A DNA stretch of 12,302 bases from an uncultured Roseateles sp. Its GTDB lineage: Bacteria; Pseudomonadota; Gammaproteobacteria; Burkholderiales; Burkholderiaceae. The DNA lies in contig CAMPJJ010000137.1 of assembly GCA_946886855.1 (NCBI GenBank), positions 1 through 12,302 of the forward strand. Direction: 5' to 3'. This document shows, piece after piece, positions 6,385-12,302 of this stretch. How positions within the stretch are numbered: the first letter of the stretch is position 1; each line of letters opens with the position of its first letter. The position numbers and the translations under genes are program-made. The notes under the pieces are model-generated. The model was given only the letters and a program-made list of their open reading frames with translations. It ran no database searches and was not told where the DNA came from.

Positions 6385-8330
6385 GGTCGGTCCTTGCCGG
6401 GCTGGGCGCTGCCGGGCGGGCGGCTGCCCGTCGGCGATCCTGGCTGGGCGGTGCTGTTCGTGTGGTTCGTGGACGTGTTTGCGGACGTGTTTGCAGACGT
6501 GTTCGTGGCGGCGGCAGGAGCCGGCGCGCCGGACTCGGCGCGCTCGCGCAGACGGGAGCGCGGTGCCGCGGTCGCGGCCGCGCCGATGGCTGGGTCGCTC
6601 ATCGCGCCCAGGCCGCTTTCGCCCGCGTCGGCGATCGCGCCGCTGTTGCCCAGGGCGTCGTAGATCTCGCGCAGGCCGAGGCCGAGCGCGCGCGCGTAGC
6701 GACGCGTCGCCAGCTCGATCGCCGCCTGCCGCTTGCGCTCCGGCGAGGCCAGCGCGTCCACCAGTTCATTGGCCAGGCTGCAGGTGAGCCGCAGCATCTC
6801 GGTGTCGCCGTCGGCGTGGCGCACCGGCGCCTCCTGCGGCTGGCGGCGCATCATGTGCTGCAGCTCGTCGCCCAGGCCCCAGTACTTCGCGACCGCCAGG
6901 CCCAGGCTCTCCAGGTCGCAGCCCAGCACCGCGTAGGCGGCGGACTGCTCGTTCATGCCGCGCGGATTGGGGTTGTCCTCGGTCGCCTCGGGCGCGACCT
7001 GCAGCTGGCGGATCTGCTGCGCGTCGTCCGGGAAGTGGTACTGCACCAGCAGCCGCCCCAGGTTCTGCATCAGCGAGATCAGGTAGACCACCTCGCCGTC
7101 GTAACCCGCCGGCCGCAACGCCTGCGCCACCTGGCCGGCGCGGTTCACGCGGCGCATCACGCTCTGCATGAACTGCGCCTGGCCTTCGTTCATCGGACCG
7201 GGCCAGGGCTTGAGCGCCCGCGCCGCGTCCTCCAGCCCGTTCAGGCCCAGCATCGCGATCGCGCGCTGCAGGTTGAGCACCGTGCCGCCGCTCGTGGGGC
7301 CCTGCTGGCGCAGCGCGTTGTTGACGCGCCGGATCAGCTCCAGCGCCAGCGCCATGTCCTTGAGCGCCATCGAGGCCAGCTGGCTGCCGTGCTGCCCGGC
7401 CATCGCCGACGAGGACACCGTGGTGACCAGGCGGGTCGAGGTGCTCGGCAGATGGCCGAAGCGCTGCATCTTGTCCTTCAGCAGCGCGATCGGGCCGCCG
7501 TCGTCCTGCTCGGCCGACAGCCGCCAGCCGTCCAGCGCGCGCCAGAAGCTGCGCGCCAGGTGGTAGCGCTGGCGCGTCTGCCGGTCGCTGGCGCGGTTGA
7601 CGATGGCGCGCAGCGGCTCGGGGATCGCATAGGGCGTCTCCCAGCCCAGGCGCACCAGGTCGTGCCCCTGCGGCTGCATGCGCTGCAGCACGACCTGCAG
7701 GTCGGACTCGTCCAGCACCGGCCGGCCGCTGAGCAGGCGATGCAGCAGCAGACCGACGCAGACGACGTCCTCCTCGGCCGCCTCGCGCGCGGCCCGGCGC
7801 GTGGCGGTGTTGAAGTCGGCATTCGGCGGCACGACCTCCTGGGCGACCTCGAGCCCCAGCACGCGCACGTGATTCGCGCCGTCGACGACGATGTGGGCGA
7901 GCTGGATGTCGCGGTGGGCGTGGCCGGCCTCGTGCGCGAAGGCCAGGCCTTCGAGCGCCTGCGCGGCCCAGCCGGCGGCGTCCAGCGGGAGCGGCGGCGC
8001 GCCGCGGGACAGTCGTTCCTCCAGCGTCTCCCCCAGCGCGCGGTCGTAGGCGACGTAGGGCCAGGGATCGACGCGGCCGGTCTCGATGACGTGGGCCAGG
8101 TGGGGATGATGGATGCGCGACGCGCCGTCGACCGTCTTCAGCCAGTGCAGCATCGCCGCCTCGCTGTTGGGCTTCTCGCGCGGCATCATCAGGTACATCT
8201 CCTGGCCGCTCTGCGGGTCGAAGACGACCCACAGCATCGAGCGCAGGCTCTTGTGCAGGAGCGCGCGCAACTCGAAGCGGCCAAAACGCCGCATCGGGGC
8301 GGCGGAAGATGTTGTGGTGTTGTCAGACAC
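6381..8330 (-). CDS. pseudokinase-HDOD protein, partner of the downstream kinase
   Basis: The 649-residue protein aligns in order with the next gene but its kinase domain (about 15-270) has lost the catalytic residues. There is no Gly-rich loop (LLHKSLRSMLWVV). The VALK Lys is replaced by Met48 (MYLMMP). HRDLKPSN has become HRDIQLAH (139-146, Lys to Gln143 and Asn to His146), and the DFG position reads LGL (158-160). Only HRD survives. It should not transfer phosphate but may bind the active kinase or a ligand. An HDOD domain follows (about 288-530, RFGHLPSTSTRLV...), then a disordered Ala/Asn/Thr/Ser/Pro-rich tail (585-649) with NTSA repeats and no GAF domain. The start is GTG at 8330; the Shine-Dalgarno is poor, and Met13 (8294) is an alternative. 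It lies 105 bp after hrpA and overlaps the kinase gene by four bases. Confidence 0.88.
   Translation of the reverse strand: MSDNTTTSSAAPMRRFGRFELRALLHKSLRSMLWVVFDPQSGQEMYLMMPREKPNSEAAMLHWLKTVDGASRIHHPHLAHVIETGRVDPWPYVAYDRALGETLEERLSRGAPPLPLDAAGWAAQALEGLAFAHEAGHAHRDIQLAHIVVDGANHVRVLGLEVAQEVVPPNADFNTATRRAAREAAEEDVVCVGLLLHRLLSGRPVLDESDLQVVLQRMQPQGHDLVRLGWETPYAIPEPLRAIVNRASDRQTRQRYHLARSFWRALDGWRLSAEQDDGGPIALLKDKMQRFGHLPSTSTRLVTTVSSSAMAGQHGSQLASMALKDMALALELIRRVNNALRQQGPTSGGTVLNLQRAIAMLGLNGLEDAARALKPWPGPMNEGQAQFMQSVMRRVNRAGQVAQALRPAGYDGEVVYLISLMQNLGRLLVQYHFPDDAQQIRQLQVAPEATEDNPNPRGMNEQSAAYAVLGCDLESLGLAVAKYWGLGDELQHMMRRQPQEAPVRHADGDTEMLRLTCSLANELVDALASPERKRQAAIELATRRYARALGLGLREIYDALGNSGAIADAGESGLGAMSDPAIGAAATAAPRSRLRERAESGAPAPAAATNTSANTSANTSTNHTNSTAQPGSPTGSRPPGSAQPGKDRP
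6472..6507 (-). repeat. 12-bp tandem repeat encoding NTSA-NTSA-NTST
   Basis: Three copies of a 12-bp unit (GACGTGTTTGCG on the plus strand, the later copies with 1-3 changes) lie in frame in the tail of the pseudokinase gene. They encode a four-residue repeat in a flexible linker. Such a repeat can change length by slippage without a frameshift. Confidence 0.7.
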
Positions 8331-8413
8331 GAGCGATGAGCGACTCCCGCCAGTGCGGGGCCACGGACCTTTTGTAGCTTGGATTGGACCGGAACCCCGA
8401 GGTCCTCGCCTGA

Positions 8414-8443
8414 AGAACTGGGGGGGATTCTCCGCTCAGTTCT
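8414..8443 (-). other. inverted repeat at the end of hrpA
   Basis: AGAACTG (8414-8420) and CAGTTCT (8437-8443) are exact complements with a 16-base loop that contains a C/G run and the hrpA stop codon. On the minus strand no T-tract follows, so it may be only a weak attenuator between hrpA and the pseudokinase gene. The rest of the 105-bp gap has no convincing promoter; a TACAAA at about 8375 lacks a -35. Confidence 0.3.
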
Positions 8444-11400
8444 GTAACTGCGCCCAGACCTTTTCCAGGCGCTTGACGCTGACCGGCTGGGGCGTTCTCA
8501 GTTCCTGTGCGAAAAGGCTCACCCGCAGCTCCTCGAGCTGCCAGCGGAAATCATCGACCCGCGCATCGGTCGTGCCCTTGAGGTCGGCCACGCGGCGCGA
8601 CCAGCGCTGCTCCAGCGGCCGGAGTTCCGACATCAGCTTGGCGTCGCGCGGCGCGTCCGCGCGCAGTTTGTCCAGCCGCAGCGTGATCGCCTTCAGGTAG
8701 CGGGGGTAGTGCTGCAGCTGGCTCCACGGGGTCAGCAGCACGAAGCGCTTGGGCATCAGCCGCTGCAGTTGGGCCTGCAGGTCGTCGACGACTTCCTTGG
8801 GCGCCGTGCGGGCGTCCTTGAGCTTGCGCAGGGCGGCCTGGTATTCGATCAGCACGTTGAAGGCCAGGCGGGCCACCTCCTGCGCGATCAGGTTGAGGCG
8901 GGCGCGGCCTTCCTCGAGCCGGGCCTTGAAGCTGAATTCGTCCACCGGCAGCGGATCGGCCAGGAAGGCGCGCTCCAGCGCGACGGCGATGATCTGGTCG
9001 CGCAGCTCCTCGGCAGTCCCCAGGCTCATGTAGGCGACCGACATCTGGGTCAGGTCGGGGATGTTCTTCTCGAGGTACTTCAGCGGCTCCTTCAGCTGGA
9101 GCGCGACCAGCCGGCGCAGGCCGGCGCGGTGCTTGGAGGCGGCGAGCTCGGGCTCGTCGAAGACCTCGATCTCGACGTGCTGGCCCCTGTCGATCAGCGC
9201 GGGGAAACCGATCAGGGTCTGCGGGCCGCGCTTGATCTCCATGAGCTCGGGGAGCTCGCCGAAGGTCCAGGCCGTGTAGGTCTTCGTGGCTTCGACCGCA
9301 GGCTTGGGCGGCGGGATGACCGTCGCCTTGATGCCGCGGGAGGGCGTGCCGTCGCTGGACGTCGGCCGTCCTCCGTCGACCGCAGCCCTCACCCCTGCCC
9401 TCTCCCGCGAGCGGGTGTCGTGGGAGTGCTGCTCTGCGAGGGAGGAATCCGAGCCCTGCCGCTTCAGGGCATCGCCTCGCTCGCCGGAGAGCGAGTCGTC
9501 CTGACCCTGCAGCTTCAGCGCGGCGAGCGCCTGGAACGCGGAACGCGCTTGCGTGCCGAGTTCGGCTTTGAGCGTTGCGAGGTTGCGGCCCTGGCCCAGT
9601 TGCCGGCCGTGCTCGTCGACGACGCGGATGTTCATGAACAGGTGGGCGGGCAACTGCTCCAGCTTGAAGTCGTTGCGCTGCACGGCGACCTGCGAGCGCT
9701 CCTTCACCGCCTTGAGCAGCACGTCGACCAGGCCGCCCTGCGCGAACGGATGGAGCTCGACGAACTCGGCGACGAACTCGGGCAGCGGCGTCAGCCGCGC
9801 GCGCGGCTTCTGGTGCAGGCTCTTGAGCAGCGCCGTGACCTTGGCCTCGAGCATCCCGGGGACGAGCCAGTCGACGCGCTCGTCGTTGACCTGGTTCAGC
9901 GCGTAGATCGGCACGGTCACCGTCAGCCCGTCGCGCGCGTCGCCGGGTTGATGCAGGTAGGTCGCCGTGCAGTCGACGCCGCCCAGACGGATCGTCTTCG
10001 GGAAGGCGTTGCTCGTGACGCCGGCCGCCTCGTGCCGCATCAGCTCGTCGCGGCTGAGCTGCAGCAGCTTCGGGTTGGCCTTGCTCGCTTCCCGGAACCA
10101 CTTCTCCAGCGTCACGCCGGAGTACACGTCCGCCGGCAGCTGCTGGTCGTAGAAGGCGTAGATCAGCTCGTCGTCGACCAGCACGTCCTGCCGGCGCGAC
10201 TTGTGCTCGAGCTCCTCGACCTTGGCGATCTGCTTCTGGTTGTGCGCCAGGAAGGGCAGCCGCGTCTCCCAGTCGCCGTTGACCAGCGCCTCGCGGATGA
10301 AGATCTCGCGTGCGGCGACGGCGTCGACACGGCCGAAGTTCACCCGCTTGTTGTTGTAGAGCACGATGCCGTAGAGCGTCGCGCGTTCCAGCGCGACGAC
10401 CTCGGCGGCCTTCTTCTCCCAGTGCGGTTCCAGCAGCTGGGTCTTGATCAGGTGGCCGGCGATGCCGGGCAGCCACTGCGGCTCGATCGCCGCGATGCCG
10501 CGGCCGAACAGCCGCGTCGTGTCGACCAGCTCCGCCGCCACGATCCAGCGCCCCGGCTTCTTGCTCAGGTGCGCGCCCGGATGGCGCCAGAACTTGATGC
10601 CGCGCGCGCCCAGGTACCAGTCGTCGTCATCGGCCTTGACGCCGATGTTGCCCAGCAGGCCGGCCAGCATCGACAGGTGGACCTGCTCGTAGGTCGCCGG
10701 CGCGCCGTTCAGGCGCCAGCCGTGTTCGGCGATCACCGTGTGCAGCTGCGCGTAGATGTCGCGCCATTCGCGCACCCGGCGCGGGTTGACGAAGTTGTCG
10801 CGCAGCAGCTGTTCCTGCTTGCGGTTGGAGAGCTTGTGCTCGCCCTCTCCGCCGCGGCTTTCACCGAGCCACTTCCACAGCTTCAGGTAGCCCATGAACT
10901 CCGACTTCTCGTCGTCGAACTTCTTGTGCTTCTCGTCGGCCTGCTGTTGCTGCTCCATCGGCCGGTCGCGCACGTCCTGCCCGGACAGCGCGCTGGCGAT
11001 GACCAGCACCTCGCTGAGCGCGTCGCGCTGGCGGGCCTCCAGGATCATGCGGCCGACGCGCGGGTCCAGCGGCAGCTTGGACAGCTCGTGGCCCATGGGC
11101 GTGAGCTCGTTGCGCTCGTCGACGGCGCCCAGCTCGTTGAGCAGCTGGTAGCCGTCGGCCACCGCCTTGCGCGGCGGCGGCTCGATGAAGGGGAAATCCT
11201 CGACCTGCCCCAGGTGCAGCGCCTTCATCCGCAGGATCACGCCGGCGAGCGAGCTGCGCAGGATCTCGGGATCCGTGAAGCGCGGTCGCGAGAGGTAGTC
11301 CTTCTCGTCGTACAGCCGGATGCAGGTGCCGTTGCTGACGCGGCCGCAACGGCCGGCGCGCTGGTTGGCCGCGGCCTGGCTGATGTTCTCGACCTGCAGC

Positions 11401-12302
11401 TGCTCGACCTTGTTGCGGTAGCTGTAGCGCTTGACGCGCGCCAGGCCGGGGTCGATCACGTAGCGGATGCCCGGCACCGTCAACGAGGTCTCGGCGACGT
11501 TGGTCGCCAGCACGATGCGCGGCTGGCCGTGCGGCTGGAAGACGCGGTTCTGCTCCTGCTCGGACAGGCGCGCGAACAGCGGCAGCACCTCGACGCCGGG
11601 CGGGTGGTGCTTGCGCAGCGCCTCGGCGGCCTCGCGGATCTCGCGCTCGCCGGGCAGGAAGACCAGGACGTCGCCGCGCCCCTGGCGCCAGAGTTCGTCG
11701 ACGGCGTCGCAGATGGCGTCGTTGACGTCGTACTCGCGCGATTCCTCGAAGGGACGGTAGAGCTGTTCGACCGGGAACAGGCGCCCCGAGACCATCAGCA
11801 CCGGCGCGGGGCCCTTCGCCGAGGCGAAATGCTGCGCGAAGCGGTCCGCGTCGATGGTCGCGGAGGTCACGACGACCTTCAGGTCGGGCCGGCGCGGCAG
11901 GATCTCGCGCAGGTAGCCGAGCAGGAAATCGATGTTGAGGCTGCGTTCGTGCGCCTCGTCGATGATGATGGTGTCGTAGGCTTCGAGGAAGCGGTCGCCC
12001 TGCGTTTCGGCCAGCAGGATGCCGTCGGTCATGAGCTTGATGTAACTCGCTTCCGACAGCTTGTCGTTGAAGCGCACCTTGTAGCCCACGGCTTCGCCGA
12101 GCGGACTCTTGAGCTCCTGGGCGATGCGCTTGGCGACGCTGGACGCGGCGATGCGGCGCGGCTGCGTGTGGCCGATCAGGCCGCCGCCGTTGCCTCGGCC
12201 ACGACCCATGGCCAGGGCAATCTTGGGCAGTTGCGTGGTCTTGCCGGAGCCGGTCTCCGGCCGTCGCGAGGAGATCATGCGGGCGATGGCCGAGCACCAG
12301 GT
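8436..12302 (-). CDS. hrpA: ATP-dependent RNA helicase HrpA, DEAH-box (5' end outside window)
   Basis: HrpA is a large cytoplasmic 3'-5' RNA helicase; in E. coli it acts in mRNA processing and rescue of stalled ribosomes. About 1288 codons are present. The helicase core shows Walker A (GSGKTT, about 12250), GHTQPRR, DEAH (11960-11949), the SAT motif, TNVAETSLT and the motif VI QRAGRCGR (about 11365-11340). HA2, OB-fold and the long DUF3418-type C-terminal region follow and end in FAQELRTPQPVSVKRLEKVW, the usual family terminus. Compared with E. coli HrpA (about 1300 residues, roughly 80-90 before Walker A), the true start lies upstream of the window; the ATG at 12278 is internal. Two oddities stand out: the residues just before Walker A do not fit the family, and a repeat-rich insertion occurs at about 9340-9520. 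Two signalling genes follow on the same strand. Confidence 0.93.
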   Translation of the reverse strand, partial: TWCSAIARMISSRRPETGSGKTTQLPKIALAMGRGRGNGGGLIGHTQPRRIAASSVAKRIAQELKSPLGEAVGYKVRFNDKLSEASYIKLMTDGILLAETQGDRFLEAYDTIIIDEAHERSLNIDFLLGYLREILPRRPDLKVVVTSATIDADRFAQHFASAKGPAPVLMVSGRLFPVEQLYRPFEESREYDVNDAICDAVDELWRQGRGDVLVFLPGEREIREAAEALRKHHPPGVEVLPLFARLSEQEQNRVFQPHGQPRIVLATNVAETSLTVPGIRYVIDPGLARVKRYSYRNKVEQLQVENISQAAANQRAGRCGRVSNGTCIRLYDEKDYLSRPRFTDPEILRSSLAGVILRMKALHLGQVEDFPFIEPPPRKAVADGYQLLNELGAVDERNELTPMGHELSKLPLDPRVGRMILEARQRDALSEVLVIASALSGQDVRDRPMEQQQQADEKHKKFDDEKSEFMGYLKLWKWLGESRGGEGEHKLSNRKQEQLLRDNFVNPRRVREWRDIYAQLHTVIAEHGWRLNGAPATYEQVHLSMLAGLLGNIGVKADDDDWYLGARGIKFWRHPGAHLSKKPGRWIVAAELVDTTRLFGRGIAAIEPQWLPGIAGHLIKTQLLEPHWEKKAAEVVALERATLYGIVLYNNKRVNFGRVDAVAAREIFIREALVNGDWETRLPFLAHNQKQIAKVEELEHKSRRQDVLVDDELIYAFYDQQLPADVYSGVTLEKWFREASKANPKLLQLSRDELMRHEAAGVTSNAFPKTIRLGGVDCTATYLHQPGDARDGLTVTVPIYALNQVNDERVDWLVPGMLEAKVTALLKSLHQKPRARLTPLPEFVAEFVELHPFAQGGLVDVLLKAVKERSQVAVQRNDFKLEQLPAHLFMNIRVVDEHGRQLGQGRNLATLKAELGTQARSAFQALAALKLQGQDDSLSGERGDALKRQGSDSSLAEQHSHDTRSRERAGVRAAVDGGRPTSSDGTPSRGIKATVIPPPKPAVEATKTYTAWTFGELPELMEIKRGPQTLIGFPALIDRGQHVEIEVFDEPELAASKHRAGLRRLVALQLKEPLKYLEKNIPDLTQMSVAYMSLGTAEELRDQIIAVALERAFLADPLPVDEFSFKARLEEGRARLNLIAQEVARLAFNVLIEYQAALRKLKDARTAPKEVVDDLQAQLQRLMPKRFVLLTPWSQLQHYPRYLKAITLRLDKLRADAPRDAKLMSELRPLEQRWSRRVADLKGTTDARVDDFRWQLEELRVSLFAQELRTPQPVSVKRLEKVWAQLQN
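9383..9415 (+). repeat. REP-like interspersed repeat remnant inside hrpA
   Basis: The plus strand contains CCCTCACCCCTGCCCTCTCC followed by CGCGAGCGGG. Its plus-strand translation is LTPALSRER, the hallmark false peptide of a palindromic interspersed repeat I know from many beta- and gammaproteobacterial genomes, usually between genes. The palindrome CCCGC-GA-GCGGG is intact at its centre, but the outer arm has decayed. Here it sits in frame in hrpA, where the minus strand encodes SRERAGVRAAVDGG. Confidence 0.6.
9417..9518 (-). repeat. imperfect 51-bp tandem duplication inside hrpA
   Basis: CCCTGCAGCTTCAG (9505-9518) recurs 51 bp away as CCCTGCCGCTTCAG (9454-9467), 13 of 14 bases equal. In protein the two units read ALKLQGQDDSLSGE and ALKRQGSDSSLAEQ, so 17 codons were duplicated and diverged. 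Hairpins lie in both units: CTCGCTC/GAGCGAG (9476-9495) and GCCCTG/CAGGGC (9453-9470). The stretch lies in a variable loop of the HrpA C-terminal region next to the REP-like remnant. Confidence 0.55.

Noticed and set aside
4126..8339. Long plus-strand open frames (845 and 625 residues) opposite the kinase genes
   Set aside because: Composition is His/Arg/Gln/Leu-rich with no domain motif; antisense shadows of the two signalling genes.
9286..9504. Plus-strand 72-residue frame with LTPALSRER inside hrpA
   Set aside because: This peptide is the known artefact of translating an interspersed repeat; the opposite strand is the real hrpA frame.
1..12302. tRNA, rRNA, CRISPR arrays, transposase genes or terminal inverted repeats
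   Set aside because: None could be recognised on either strand; the low-GC part shows no integrase or insertion-sequence end within the window.

Overview
The window is about 12.3 kb of mostly high-GC DNA. Codon usage, the lipoproteins with Gly-rich segments after the lipobox Cys, and the HrpA and kinase/HDOD gene types suggest a betaproteobacterium of the order Burkholderiales (Rubrivivax/Leptothrix/Roseateles-like). This placement is an inference from composition and gene families, not from a marker gene. The first ~800 bases are clearly lower in GC than the rest and look like foreign or accessory DNA.

Left part (1-1798), all genes on the minus strand. A cyclic-di-GMP class I (GEMM-I) riboswitch at about 1486-1592 lies in the leader of a two-partner-secretion transporter gene (TpsB/ShlB/FhaC type). 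That gene keeps only its N-terminal region and POTRA domain. It is cut at about position 800, exactly where the low-GC DNA begins. Beyond the junction are the 3' end of another, unrecognised gene (also cut at the junction) and a small lipoprotein gene that may itself be shortened by an in-frame TAG. The picture is a c-di-GMP-controlled secretion/adhesin locus broken by a deletion or replacement.

Middle part (1799-3966). On the plus strand are a 2-hydroxychromene-2-carboxylate isomerase/DsbA-like gene, followed by an 11-bp triple repeat, and a small YXWGXW-type lipoprotein gene. A strong hairpin at 2863-2885 separates these from a convergent minus-strand lipoprotein gene (2944-3747). The leader of that gene contains a long-range inverted repeat covering its ribosome-binding region.

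Right part (3967-12302), minus strand. hrpA, a DEAH-box RNA helicase whose 5' end lies outside the window, is followed after about 105 bp by two paralogous regulators that overlap by ATGA. The first is a pseudokinase-HDOD protein whose catalytic kinase residues are missing. The second is an apparently active Ser/Thr kinase-HDOD-GAF protein. The two are probably co-translated and may work as a pseudokinase/kinase pair. hrpA carries two oddities: a repeat-derived insertion in its C-terminal half, and a disturbed sequence just before the Walker A motif that looks like compensating frameshifts.

The strongest observations are the c-di-GMP riboswitch in front of the truncated tpsB and the pseudokinase/kinase HDOD pair.
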